50,628 nt of DNA from a virus, in IMG/VR virus record IMGVR_UViG_3300028146_000013, positions 1-50,628 of that record. One strand, written 5' to 3'. The notes beneath the pieces were generated by a model. That model had not been told where the DNA came from. It did not search any database and worked only from the letters and a program-made list of their open reading frames with translations. Below, piece by piece: positions 6,455 through 13,432 of the stretch. The translations under genes and the position numbers were made by a program. Every line of letters starts with the position of its first letter. Within the stretch, counting starts at the first letter, position 1.

Positions 6455-6881
6455 GCCGTTTGATGAGTTAACGAAGAAAGAGAAGCTTGAGCGCTGGACG
6501 AACGTGGTCCGGGTGATGCAAAAGCTGACCAAGCATCAAAGGAAGCATCACTTTTTCATGGAGAACTGGGGGGAGGAAACTGACTGCGGAACCAAAGCTT
6601 GCGCCGCAGGGTTCTGCGGGATGGACCCTTGGTTTCAGGCCCAGGGCATCGAGCTACAGCAGGATGAAAGCAAGGAAGTCTATGGGTTCAGGGTTGATAA
6701 TGTACTGCTACTTGGAAGTAGCTACTCTCTTAAAATCATGCTATCGAAGTTCTTCGGCTATGAAGGCACAAGAAAGATTTTCTATGGCGAGATAAATGAA
6801 ATCGGCAGTCAGGACCTTAACAAGACCTACGCCCAAGTCATGCGCCAGATCCGCAACCACGTGAAGGAGTTGAGCAAATGA
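6447..6881 (+). CDS. Conserved phage protein with CGTxACAAGFC motif
   Basis: A 144-aa protein. Residues about 43-60 contain ETDCGTKACAAGFCGMDPWF, a cysteine-containing motif (CGTxACxxG..) that recurs in phage and plasmid proteins of unknown function. The ATG at 6447 is preferred because AAGGAA lies at the right distance, whereas a start at 6408 would embed 39 more bases in the upstream gene. Confidence 0.65.
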   Translation: MFKPFDELTKKEKLERWTNVVRVMQKLTKHQRKHHFFMENWGEETDCGTKACAAGFCGMDPWFQAQGIELQQDESKEVYGFRVDNVLLLGSSYSLKIMLSKFFGYEGTRKIFYGEINEIGSQDLNKTYAQVMRQIRNHVKELSK

Positions 6882-7072
6882 GCTTCGACACCCATTGGAA
6901 CGATCTAGTAGCGACCGGGGGAATCTGGACCGAAACTGACCGCAGAATCGCGAAGCTGTTCTATAATTTTGGCCAATTCGACACAGCAACAAAGGTGCGG
7001 GAGGCCTTGTATGATCCCGCGTTAGATGATAAAATTGCGCCTCCACCAATCCAAGGAGTTTCAGATGAATGA
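6878..7072 (+). CDS. Hypothetical early protein
   Basis: A 64-aa protein, ATGA-coupled to the gene before it and overlapping the next start by 8 bases. No motif recognised. Confidence 0.55.
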   Translation: MSFDTHWNDLVATGGIWTETDRRIAKLFYNFGQFDTATKVREALYDPALDDKIAPPPIQGVSDE

Positions 7073-7574
7073 CGTAGCACAGGAAAAGAGACAAGTAAAG
7101 CTGAGGAAGGAAGCGGTTTTTAGCGAAGATGGCAAGCTGAGCCATATCGCACTGACCTACAGCGACGGCACGCGGGGCGAGATCCAGGTTCCCGCCAGCG
7201 TAATGCAGGAGGCTGCAGCGACCGGGGCACTCTACAAGCTGGGGCAACTGGCGAATGGCGAAGGCGACCTTGACGTACTCAAAGCTGCAGTAGGCCAGTT
7301 GATCGAGCAGTGGCGCTCGGGCGAGTGGCGGCAGCGGGCCGAGGGCGGACAGGGTACCTCGATCATTATGAAGGCCATCATGGAGTTCAAGGGAGTCACG
7401 GCGAACACGGCGCGAGACTTCCTGGCATCGAAGACGATGCAACAGAAGATCGACATGAAGCGGATTAAGGGCCTGGATGCCATTGTGGCGCGATTGGAGG
7501 CCGAGGAAGAGGCGAAGTTGCGGGCCAAGGGCAAGATTGAGGAGGTAGACGAGAGCTTGCTGGAGGGGCTCTAG
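7065..7574 (+). CDS. Hypothetical protein, last of the first early unit
   Basis: A 169-aa protein with a small beta-rich N-terminus (about 20-50), then helices, ending in a charged coiled-coil-like tail rich in Glu/Lys. The ATG at 7065 follows AAGGAG; a longer in-frame start at 7026 lacks a site. A strong terminator lies 67 bases downstream. Confidence 0.7.
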   Translation: MNDVAQEKRQVKLRKEAVFSEDGKLSHIALTYSDGTRGEIQVPASVMQEAAATGALYKLGQLANGEGDLDVLKAAVGQLIEQWRSGEWRQRAEGGQGTSIIMKAIMEFKGVTANTARDFLASKTMQQKIDMKRIKGLDAIVARLEAEEEAKLRAKGKIEEVDESLLEGL

Positions 7575-7641
7575 GCGCGTAGGAGGCCCTACGGCGAGGG
7601 CAGGCTCTGCGACGCCGAGTCCGACTTTAACGGGCGGGAAC

Positions 7642-7671
7642 GGGGGGAGCGGCGACTCCCCCTTTTCTTTT
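7642..7671 (+). terminator. Strong rho-independent terminator
   Basis: GGGGGAG (7643-7649) and CTCCCCC (7656-7662) form a 7-bp GC-rich stem with loop CGGCGA, followed at once by TTTTCTTTT. It ends the first early transcription unit. Confidence 0.85.
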
Positions 7672-7681
7672 GCGCGACCCC

Positions 7682-7710
7682 TTGACAGCGGCGCAGCGCC
7701 GTGATCTACT
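7682..7710 (+). promoter_or_regulatory. Sigma70-type promoter with palindromic spacer
   Basis: A perfect -35 hexamer TTGACA (7682-7687) is followed after 17 bp by TCTACT (7705-7710), four of six matches to TATAAT. The spacer holds an 11-bp palindrome GGCGCAGCGCC (7690-7700), well placed to be an operator. It lies just beyond the terminator and about 50 bp before the next start. Confidence 0.65.
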
Positions 7711-7757
7711 CTCACGTCTCCAGGCGTCGCACGTCTGCATAATGTGAGGAAATTCAA

Positions 7758-7946
7758 TTGGTTACGCATGACGAAAAGGTTGAGCGGCTCCGCTCCGTCA
7801 AGGCCATCCACGTCTCAGGCTGGGGCCGGAAGCTGGCTAAAGACGGCAAGGCCGGTTCTACCCGCAATGTGGGAGCTACCCGACGTAAAGAGATCATCTG
7901 GGCTAACAAGCAAGCCGCGAAGCGGATTAGGAAGGAGGCTAAATGA
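7758..7946 (+). CDS. Small basic protein with TTG start
   Basis: A 62-aa lysine/arginine-rich protein. GAGGA (7746-7750) lies 7 bases before TTG at 7758, and no ATG in this frame is better placed. It is the first gene after the promoter and is ATGA-coupled to the next. A role in nucleic-acid binding is inferred from charge only. Confidence 0.6.
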   Translation: MVTHDEKVERLRSVKAIHVSGWGRKLAKDGKAGSTRNVGATRRKEIIWANKQAAKRIRKEAK

Positions 7947-8149
7947 ACATCCCGGCTCTATACGCTTTGCATGAGGAACTAGGCAAGCTACTTCAAAAGG
8001 CCCGCGACTACGATTTGTCAACAGCGATCACAGCATTAAATAACTTAGGTGCAGAAACGATTGAACGCAATGATGAACTAGTGAGTCTCCGAGAAGAAGT
8101 CCGCCAGTGGCGCATCCTGGTTAATCAAGATCCTGAGAAGCCCTTTTGA
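7943..8149 (+). CDS. Small helical protein
   Basis: A 68-aa helical, likely coiled-coil protein. GGAGG lies 5-9 bases before the ATG. No family recognised. Confidence 0.6.
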   Translation: MNIPALYALHEELGKLLQKARDYDLSTAITALNNLGAETIERNDELVSLREEVRQWRILVNQDPEKPF

Positions 8150-8244
8150 TCGCAACCCTACGACTGGTCCGCCGAACCGCGATAGCTCTAGGGATTCTAC
8201 TAGCCGCAATTGTGATATGCATCATAGCAATGGTAATTACTTGA
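8146..8244 (+). CDS. Possible tiny membrane peptide (TTG start)
   Basis: A 32-aa peptide: basic N-terminus (LRLVRR), then one hydrophobic span (about 11-32). Start TTG overlaps the previous stop (TTGA) with GAGAAG upstream. It fits the pattern of tiny membrane peptides elsewhere in this arm, but the start is weak. Confidence 0.4.
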   Translation: MIATLRLVRRTAIALGILLAAIVICIIAMVIT

Positions 8245-8252
8245 GGTAACCC

Positions 8253-8855
8253 ATGAAAACCTTACTTTGCTTGCTTTTAATCAGCGGCTCCGCGTTAGCT
8301 CAAGACCAGACCTTTTTGGTCACTGGGACAATTACCCAAAACATGTGGGGAGTTCCCGAAACGGGAATGCTACAGTTTCAGTACACAATTAACCCGTTGA
8401 TCAATCCTGAGCAAGACCCTAGTCAGCGGGGGCCGGTTACTAGCGTCGCTTTTAGTGTCAACGGAGGAGCTTTCCAGCCTGATAACGGCTGGGGCACTGT
8501 AGACATAGCTAGTGGAGGCTTTACGCTCTATCCTGGCAGCGGAGCGATGATCAGTTACGACGCAAGACAAGGCACCATGCTTGTCTATGATTACAGCCTG
8601 AATGGCGAGTTCGCCAACGTCACGAGCGTGCAGCAAGTAAGCGCTTCGCTGCCTTCGCAGGCTCCTGAGATTGACTCGAAAGGGTGGGCGAGTGGATTGA
8701 CCCTGTTGATTGGGGGATTGTTGGTCCTGAGAGGGCGACGCTCTGCTTCCGATGAACCGGCGCAGGCGTCGCCCCCGCCTCTTGTAAAAGGTTTAGGGGA
8801 GCGGTTCGATTCCGCTGCCGGTTCCACTATCGATGGAGAATCAGAGCATGGTTGA
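8253..8855 (+). CDS. Secreted protein with PEP-CTERM-like sorting tail
   Basis: A 200-aa protein with a Sec signal peptide (MKTLLCLLLISGSALA, cleavage likely before QDQ) and a beta-rich body. Residues about 137-163 have PEI, then a hydrophobic span (LTLLIGGLLVL), then RGRR, the layout of PEP-CTERM signals read by exosortase; the PEI...LTLL.GGL.VLRGRR variant is, from memory, typical of acidobacterial proteins. Normally the protein ends right after the arginines; here about 37 more residues follow, encoded across a tRNA-like sequence (8755-8824). A lost stop codon would explain this. It suggests a host with exosortase and a gene picked up from such a host. Confidence 0.7.
   Translation: MKTLLCLLLISGSALAQDQTFLVTGTITQNMWGVPETGMLQFQYTINPLINPEQDPSQRGPVTSVAFSVNGGAFQPDNGWGTVDIASGGFTLYPGSGAMISYDARQGTMLVYDYSLNGEFANVTSVQQVSASLPSQAPEIDSKGWASGLTLLIGGLLVLRGRRSASDEPAQASPPPLVKGLGERFDSAAGSTIDGESEHG
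8755..8824 (+). tRNA. tRNA-like sequence, D-arm missing or degenerate
   Basis: A perfect 7-bp acceptor pairs AACCGGC (8755-8761) with GCCGGTT (8817-8823). A canonical T-arm has stem AGCGG/CCGCT and loop TTCGATT (8800-8816). Between them lies a hairpin CGCCT..AGGT with CTTGTAA in the loop, which would place anticodon TGT (Thr), but the anticodon stem has a bulge or mismatch and no normal D-arm can be drawn. Length 70 nt to the discriminator; CCA is not encoded in register. It lies inside the 3' end of the PEP-CTERM-like gene. It could be a degenerate tRNA, a tRNA remnant or a tRNA-mimic. Confidence 0.4.
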
Positions 8856-9045
8856 CGACAAAGAGCTTGCCGCCATCATTGCCGCCGAGATATTCGCGAT
8901 TGGCGCGGATCGTTCATCAGGCGAAAAGGTAAGCCGTATTCAGTTCATGCACGGCAGGAATCCCGAGCGTGCGGGTTGCGGATACGGCGAAAAGCCGCTC
9001 GCCGACTTCATCGAACTGGTGCTGAAAAAGCACCGTAGCTACTAA
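8848..9045 (+). CDS. Hypothetical small protein
   Basis: A 65-aa protein. The ATG at 8848 is chosen over 8833 because GGAGAA sits 7 bases upstream. It overlaps the end of the PEP-CTERM-like gene by 8 bases. No domain recognised. Confidence 0.6.
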   Translation: MVDDKELAAIIAAEIFAIGADRSSGEKVSRIQFMHGRNPERAGCGYGEKPLADFIELVLKKHRSY

Positions 9046-9066
9046 CAGCGGAGAAGGTGTCAAACC

Positions 9067-9234
9067 ATGAGATATGTATATCGACGCGCGAAATGGTGGG
9101 AAGAGTTATGGGCATCGCTTGCAGCTTTGTACATCAAGGAAGAGTGCTACCACGACTGGCTAGTCGCACATCGGTTCCGAACAAGGCACTGGCTTGACGA
9201 TACTGATTCACAGTCTGATAGGGGCGCGGAATGA
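9067..9234 (+). CDS. Small tryptophan-rich protein
   Basis: A 55-aa protein with five Trp and a basic start. GGAGAAGG lies upstream. ATGA-coupled to the next gene. Function unknown. Confidence 0.55.
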   Translation: MRYVYRRAKWWEELWASLAALYIKEECYHDWLVAHRFRTRHWLDDTDSQSDRGAE

Positions 9235-9410
9235 ACGAGCTTACCAGAGAGCAACGGCAAGCTAACTCAGCGACCCACAAGACGCGCTATTCGGACTCGT
9301 CGCTCTATGATGAAGTCTGCACCGTTTGCGGCGCCCGCGACTGGACAATGGGGCCGGACGAGATCGGCGACCGCCCATGCTCTACGAATGATGCCGCAGT
9401 AAAGCCATGA
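9231..9410 (+). CDS. Small zinc-ribbon-like protein
   Basis: A 59-aa protein with CTVCG (30-34) and Cys50, plausibly a partial zinc ribbon completed by His17. ATGA coupling at both ends. Confidence 0.55.
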   Translation: MNELTREQRQANSATHKTRYSDSSLYDEVCTVCGARDWTMGPDEIGDRPCSTNDAAVKP

Positions 9411-9715
9411 ATATAGCTATCATCTTCCTTTGCCTAACCATTCTAGTACAGCTTTACAGCCTACGCATATGTCGGCGAACGATTGACAGCCTACGCTCAC
9501 AACTCAAGCCTCATAAATACTTTGCAATAAGTGATTCAGATTTTACGAACGCTAAGCTAGCTGAAGTAGTAGACGGTGCTGATGAGTCTATCTTTAAAAA
9601 ATGCCGCTTTGAAGGCTGCGATTTCTCTGGGCTAAAAGGTTACATCTGGCTAGATAACTGCATAGGCATAAACTGCACTGGACTTGACGAGTTGCTTAAA
9701 GGAGTTTCAAAATGA
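9407..9715 (+). CDS. Membrane-anchored pentapeptide-like protein
   Basis: A 102-aa protein with an N-terminal membrane segment (about 2-18) and a C-terminal stretch (about 44-95) in which F/L alternates about every five residues (CRFEGCDFSGL), as in short pentapeptide-repeat folds. Too few repeats for a firm call. ATGA-coupled to its neighbours. Confidence 0.55.
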   Translation: MNIAIIFLCLTILVQLYSLRICRRTIDSLRSQLKPHKYFAISDSDFTNAKLAEVVDGADESIFKKCRFEGCDFSGLKGYIWLDNCIGINCTGLDELLKGVSK

Positions 9716-9972
9716 ACAGTCCCTTTAGCGATCCCCCGCTTCCCACTCCCTGGTGGCTACGGGATGCCTCTGACCAAGAGCTAGTCCGACACCGGAAGCT
9801 GATGGATGAGCTAACCAAGCTAGAAACAGAGTGTAAGCACTCCCCAACACAGGGCGTAGGCGGTGTCTGGGTTTGCTTTAAGTGTGGGAGTGCTATGCCT
9901 ATGGCTCCAAGCTCTAACGGGCCCGACGACGGCCCCGACGACGAAGACGAAGATGACGCTGACGACATCTAA
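9712..9972 (+). CDS. Small zinc-binding protein with acidic tail
   Basis: An 86-aa protein: Pro-rich N-terminus, a helix, then C..H (41-43) and CFKCG (55-59) as a probable zinc ribbon, then a tail almost purely Asp/Glu (DDGPDDEDEDDADD). Acidic tails of this kind can mimic DNA; that is inference. Confidence 0.6.
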   Translation: MNSPFSDPPLPTPWWLRDASDQELVRHRKLMDELTKLETECKHSPTQGVGGVWVCFKCGSAMPMAPSSNGPDDGPDDEDEDDADDI

Positions 9973-10183
9973 CTGCACTTGCCTGAAGTGCGTCCTTACC
10001 AGAGCCTATGATGCGTGGCTAACTCGTCAAGAGGAAGAGTCAGTGTCCCAAGAGGAAGTAGTTCTTGCGTGTGTGAAGTTCTTGGGAGAGGTAGTCGGCG
10101 ACATGCCCAAGTATGAAGCCTTTAAACCTATCCGTATCATCATAGCTGGCGAACGTGAAGACATTCCATTGAGGCTTAACTGA
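9953..10183 (+). CDS. Hypothetical protein with CxC/CxxC start
   Basis: A 76-aa protein with CTCLKC near its N-terminus and a helical body. ATG at 9953 lies inside the acidic-tail codons of the previous gene, a 20-base overlap; an upstream in-frame start at 9863 has no ribosome-binding site. Confidence 0.5.
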   Translation: MTLTTSNCTCLKCVLTRAYDAWLTRQEEESVSQEEVVLACVKFLGEVVGDMPKYEAFKPIRIIIAGEREDIPLRLN

Positions 10184-10404
10184 TGTTAATAGCTGAATGC
10201 GAGTGCGAAGAGTTTACGAAGATTTACAAAGTGATAATCAGACGTGCTGGGCATCGAATCCCACTCTACGTAACACGTTTCGCTGCTAACTGGTTAACGC
10301 CTATGATGGCAATAGCACAGGCTGCTAGAGAGGCAGACCAACTTTATCCTGACTGTCAAATCATGGACGTTCCAGATTATAGCCTTGAATTGGAAGGTGG
10401 TTGA
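10183..10404 (+). CDS. Hypothetical early protein
   Basis: A 73-aa protein with CECEEF near the start and a beta-alpha pattern. Its ATG shares one base with the previous stop (TGATG). No family recognised. Confidence 0.55.
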   Translation: MLIAECECEEFTKIYKVIIRRAGHRIPLYVTRFAANWLTPMMAIAQAAREADQLYPDCQIMDVPDYSLELEGG

Positions 10405-10405
10405 A

Positions 10406-10588
10406 ATGCCTCGACATGCTGACATTAATAGACCGACGAAGCTCACGCTGATGCTGCCCGCTACCGTGCGGGCCCGGTTAGACAAACATCTCTATAGCCC
10501 TTCAATGGGAAAGGTGCCCCTGGGAGCCTATCAGGCTTTCTTTATCGAGCGCATCAATGAATACCTCGACCGCCAGCCGAGACTATGA
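10406..10588 (+). CDS. Ribbon-helix-helix-like DNA-binding protein
   Basis: A 60-aa protein with PTKLTLMLPATVRARLDKHL, a strand then helix like the RHH fold, and a second helix (GAYQAFFIERINEYL). Small proteins of this kind occur in phage early regions and likely bind DNA as dimers. GGAAGG precedes the ATG. Confidence 0.6.
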   Translation: MPRHADINRPTKLTLMLPATVRARLDKHLYSPSMGKVPLGAYQAFFIERINEYLDRQPRL

Positions 10589-10886
10589 GCGGCTGGGGAA
10601 GCTTTGCGAGGCGCGGCAAGAACTCAACCGGGCGGAGTATCTGCGCTACAGCCGACTCCTCAGCGGGATCAACATGAGTGACGAAAAAGTAGCTCTCTGG
10701 CGGCAGAAGTGCGCCGACTTCACGATTACCCGAGAGGAATACGCCGAGGCGATTGCTTACCTGCGGGCCGGGCGACTCAACGCCGCCCCTCAGCCGAAGG
10801 TGAAAAAGCCTAAAAAAGCAGGCAAAAAGAGCGACCCCCGACAGGTTGACCTAACCGACTTGATTAACGAACTAGAGAAGCTATAA
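10557..10886 (+). CDS. Helical early phage protein
   Basis: A 109-aa protein: two charged helices (EKVALWRQKCADFTITREEY, then EAIAYLRAGR), a lysine-rich linker (KVKKPKKAGKKS), and a short acidic end (DLINELEKL). This W(R)..C..G(T)(I/L)T..E....I..LR.GR pattern recurs in phage early genes of unknown role. It overlaps the RHH-like gene by 32 bases. Confidence 0.65.
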   Translation: MNTSTASRDYERLGKLCEARQELNRAEYLRYSRLLSGINMSDEKVALWRQKCADFTITREEYAEAIAYLRAGRLNAAPQPKVKKPKKAGKKSDPRQVDLTDLINELEKL

Positions 10887-10897
10887 TATGCGACATT

Positions 10898-11206
10898 ATG
10901 ACTACCTTGATGCCCGACTTCACCCGCACGTGCCGGATCTGCGGCACTACGCCGACTGTTTTGGTACCGGGGCACGTTCAGCCGCGCACCGAACTCTGCT
11001 GGGCGCACTTTAGCCCATGCGCTACCCCTTCCCAGAAGTCATCGACTCCTCAATCATGGGAGTCTACAAGTCCTGCCCCCAGAAGGTTTATAAGGAATAC
11101 ATCGCCAACTGGAAGTCTAAGGGCCCCTCCATACATCTTCACGCTGGAGGGGCCTTTGCGCGGGGCATGGAAGTCGCGAGGCTCAGCTTCTATGTCGATG
11201 GGCTAA
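10898..11206 (+). CDS. Zinc-finger-like reading frame, uncertain gene
   Basis: The first 38 codons encode CRICG...ELCWAHF (Cys12, Cys15, Cys34, His37), a plausible zinc finger, but the remaining 64 codons lie out of frame inside the nuclease gene and look like shadow sequence. No ribosome-binding site precedes the ATG. A competing 41-codon frame at 10888-11013 has AGAGAAG 7 bases before its ATG but no motif. One real gene joined by a frameshift, or a real gene disrupted by a change, would explain both. Confidence 0.3.
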   Translation: MTTLMPDFTRTCRICGTTPTVLVPGHVQPRTELCWAHFSPCATPSQKSSTPQSWESTSPAPRRFIRNTSPTGSLRAPPYIFTLEGPLRGAWKSRGSASMSMG

Positions 11207-11919
11207 GCGCTGACGCTGCAGTTGCCGCAGGCAGGGATGCCCTAGCTGAGTTCTACGGCGACTTCGACGCCGGGAGTCACGCCAAATCCCTTTCAGGGAT
11301 GATCAAGGCGTTTGACTTCTATTTCGCCAATTACCCTCTAGCTCAAGACCACCCCCCGATCATCCTTCCGGGCGGGCGCAAAGGTATTGAGTTCTCATTC
11401 GCTGAACCCCTTCCTATCCTTCATCCCGAAACCGGGAACCCGCTGATCTATTGCGGCCGGATGGACGCTATTCTGTCCGCATTTGGAGGCCAATTCATAT
11501 GCGACGAAAAGACGACAACTTCCTTGGGGCCTACCTGGGGAAAACAATGGGACCTACGGGCTCAATTCACTGGCTACGTGTGGGGCTGTGGGAAGGCTGG
11601 GATACATATCGATGGCGCTCTGATCAGAGGCGTTTCGATCTTGAAGACGAAGAACGAGACGCAGCAGGCCATCAGCTACCGCCCCGAGTTCCACGTCGAA
11701 AGGTGGTACGAGGAGTTGCTAGAGTGGGTGGAGGAGATGATCGGGTGTTGGAAGAAAGACAAGTGGAGGCATAATCTGGACCATGCGTGTGCTGACTATG
11801 GGGGCTGCGCCTTCCGCCAAGTCTGCACCTATAAAGAGGAGGCTGCAGTTAGCCATCTAGAGACATTCTTTGAGCGCCGGTTCTGGAACCCGCTGACCAG
11901 GACAGAGACACTCTTGTGA
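11017..11919 (+). CDS. PD-(D/E)XK exonuclease, Cas4/RecB-like
   Basis: A 300-aa nuclease. Motifs: GRMDAI with Asp150, CDEKTTT with Asp163, Glu164 and Lys165, and QFTGY (183-187), the Q-x-x-x-Y motif of RecB/Cas4 nucleases. Cys20 and Cys258-x5-Cys264-x5-Cys270 match the iron-sulfur cluster that staples Cas4 and AddB nuclease domains. It should cut DNA ends 5' or 3' in recombination. It lies two kilobases before a Sak4-like ATPase and SSB candidate, a typical phage recombination group. There are no Cas1/Cas2 genes, so it is not part of a CRISPR system. Confidence 0.85.
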   Translation: MRYPFPEVIDSSIMGVYKSCPQKVYKEYIANWKSKGPSIHLHAGGAFARGMEVARLSFYVDGLSADAAVAAGRDALAEFYGDFDAGSHAKSLSGMIKAFDFYFANYPLAQDHPPIILPGGRKGIEFSFAEPLPILHPETGNPLIYCGRMDAILSAFGGQFICDEKTTTSLGPTWGKQWDLRAQFTGYVWGCGKAGIHIDGALIRGVSILKTKNETQQAISYRPEFHVERWYEELLEWVEEMIGCWKKDKWRHNLDHACADYGGCAFRQVCTYKEEAAVSHLETFFERRFWNPLTRTETLL

Positions 11920-12047
11920 AGCTATTTATTATGATAGTTCTATGCGCCGCTAGTATAATAGATCAACTTATAGGGCGGAAGCTTGAAGGTACCATCGAGT
12001 CGTGTACACTGTTTATCATTTATTTCATAGACAACAAATGCCCCTAG
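11916..12047 (+). CDS. Small membrane protein with GTG start
   Basis: A 43-aa protein with a hydrophobic N-terminal segment and a second weaker one. GTG overlaps the nuclease stop (GTGA). No ribosome-binding site is clear beyond coupling. Confidence 0.4.
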   Translation: MKLFIMIVLCAASIIDQLIGRKLEGTIESCTLFIIYFIDNKCP

Positions 12048-12253
12048 CAGAGTTTGAAATCAACGAAATTTGTGTATGGCAACTCCTGTCTGGGCTTGGC
12101 GCGGCAAAGTTATGTCATCCATGGCCCCTAGAGAACACAGACAAAATGTTTGGAGATCTTGAAGTTGAGTTTGAGGCGACGGTTAAGCTATCCTCCAAGC
12201 ACTCAACCATAGCCCTCATGTCGATTAATTCCGAGGTAAAAAGGTATGAATGA
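12038..12253 (+). CDS. Hypothetical protein
   Basis: A 71-aa protein. The ATG at 12038 is chosen because it starts near the end of the previous gene; a GTG at 12002 is in frame and would add 12 residues. No domain recognised. Confidence 0.5.
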   Translation: MPLAEFEINEICVWQLLSGLGAAKLCHPWPLENTDKMFGDLEVEFEATVKLSSKHSTIALMSINSEVKRYE

Positions 12254-12443
12254 AGCTCACTTCACTTCAATGACTGACCAGCAGCGATTCAACTATACAG
12301 TAGAACTTTGGATGCTATGGCAGATGCGATATCGTATAGGAGGGCCATTAGTAGAGAACTATACTAGAATAGGAAACCCTGTTGTTGCTCGCGAGATTTG
12401 GCTAGCTGAACAGTTAGGATTTAGGCATAGCCAACAAAACTAA
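12246..12443 (+). CDS. Hypothetical protein
   Basis: A 65-aa, Trp/Tyr-rich helical protein, overlapping the previous gene by 8 bases. GGTAAAAAGG upstream is a weak ribosome-binding site. No family recognised. Confidence 0.5.
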   Translation: MNEAHFTSMTDQQRFNYTVELWMLWQMRYRIGGPLVENYTRIGNPVVAREIWLAEQLGFRHSQQN

Positions 12444-12458
12444 AGGAAATTAAGGCAA

Positions 12459-13244
12459 ATGAAACTTACATTAATGATTGCGGCTATGTTAGCCAGTGGC
12501 TCTGCCATGGCCGATGGCCTAGCGCCAGTAGCTAGGGGGTGTCCTAACTCAGGCCACATTATGGCCTATAGAGGCACTCTAGTTGACAAGGCTCTAATTC
12601 AGAAGAACTTCAACGCTGTGATCCTTTGCAACCTGCAGCAGAACCCCAACATCAACAACTGGATTGCATCGATGAAACCGTTCGATCTAGCGAGGCTATC
12701 GACCCAGCTAGACTTAACGACCAAGCAATTCGCCGGGGTACCGACAGTGACCCAGGTTCTGGCGACGTTAGCGACCCGGCTCAACGCCTCGAATCTAGTC
12801 AAGATCCGCTCAGCATTCGGGCCCCAGACCGACGCCCAGGTGGTAGCGAGGTCCTACGCGGCGGTTCAATCGGCCTACTTCACGGCCCAGCATCCGCTCC
12901 CCATGCGACTCTCCAGGGCTCAAATTCTAGCCAACGGGCTCCAGGTTAAGGCCGGAACCGTGACGGTTCAAGGCACCATCTCAGCCTCCCCCATCCTAGA
13001 CATGACTATCTATGAGGTCTATCTTGAATACTACACCGCCGGGTGGACCATGAGTGCAGCTTTAGCAGCAGCAGGGACCTATATAGGCTCAGAACTTATC
13101 ATCGCGGCGGGGGCCGGCACAGCCGTTGGCTCTGGCATCTACTGGCTCGATGACCAGCTTAGCGAGAATATCAACATATGGATTGGTGACCAAATTGGCT
13201 CTGGTAACCTTTGCATTGGGCTAGGAGGCTCAGATTGTCTATGA
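12459..13244 (+). CDS. Secreted protein with hydrophobic glycine-rich C-terminus
   Basis: A 261-aa protein with a Sec signal peptide (MKLTLMIAAMLASGSAMA, cut before DGL), a helical middle, and a C-terminal stretch (about 193-230, AALAAAGTYIGSELIIAAGAGTAVGSG) that could insert in a membrane through a glycine-zipper pattern. Four Cys (26, 57, 252, 259) could form disulfides after export. It sits between the nuclease and ATPase genes, where a secreted protein is unexpected. Moron, superinfection exclusion or envelope-modifying roles are possible; I recognise no family. Confidence 0.65.
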   Translation: MKLTLMIAAMLASGSAMADGLAPVARGCPNSGHIMAYRGTLVDKALIQKNFNAVILCNLQQNPNINNWIASMKPFDLARLSTQLDLTTKQFAGVPTVTQVLATLATRLNASNLVKIRSAFGPQTDAQVVARSYAAVQSAYFTAQHPLPMRLSRAQILANGLQVKAGTVTVQGTISASPILDMTIYEVYLEYYTAGWTMSAALAAAGTYIGSELIIAAGAGTAVGSGIYWLDDQLSENINIWIGDQIGSGNLCIGLGGSDCL

Positions 13245-13432
13245 AACTCATTATGATTGGGTGTCTTCTGGCGTTCGCTGGGGACTTGCTGGGCAGGCGA
13301 CTCTGGCTGTTGAACGTTCCCTTTAAGCGGCTTCGCGAGGAGGCGGCGAAGGGGAATCTGAGGCTCAGCGGCTTCCCTGCGGCTCTTTGGTTTACGGGGC
13401 TGGGGCTAGTGATTGTGGGGCTGTTCCTGTGA
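13241..13432 (+). CDS. Two-span small membrane protein
   Basis: A 63-aa protein with membrane segments at about 3-17 and 45-62 and a basic loop (RLREEAAKGNLR) between. The topology and length recall the DUF2905 family, but similarity by eye is weak. ATGA-coupled to the secreted protein gene, so the two may act together in the envelope. Confidence 0.6.
   Translation: MKLIMIGCLLAFAGDLLGRRLWLLNVPFKRLREEAAKGNLRLSGFPAALWFTGLGLVIVGLFL

Noticed and set aside
6741-7811. A long open frame (356 codons) on the - strand
   Set aside because: It covers several + strand genes with good ribosome-binding sites and coupling, crosses the terminator and promoter at 7642-7710, and its protein is low-complexity Leu/Arg/Pro sequence. 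It is a shadow.
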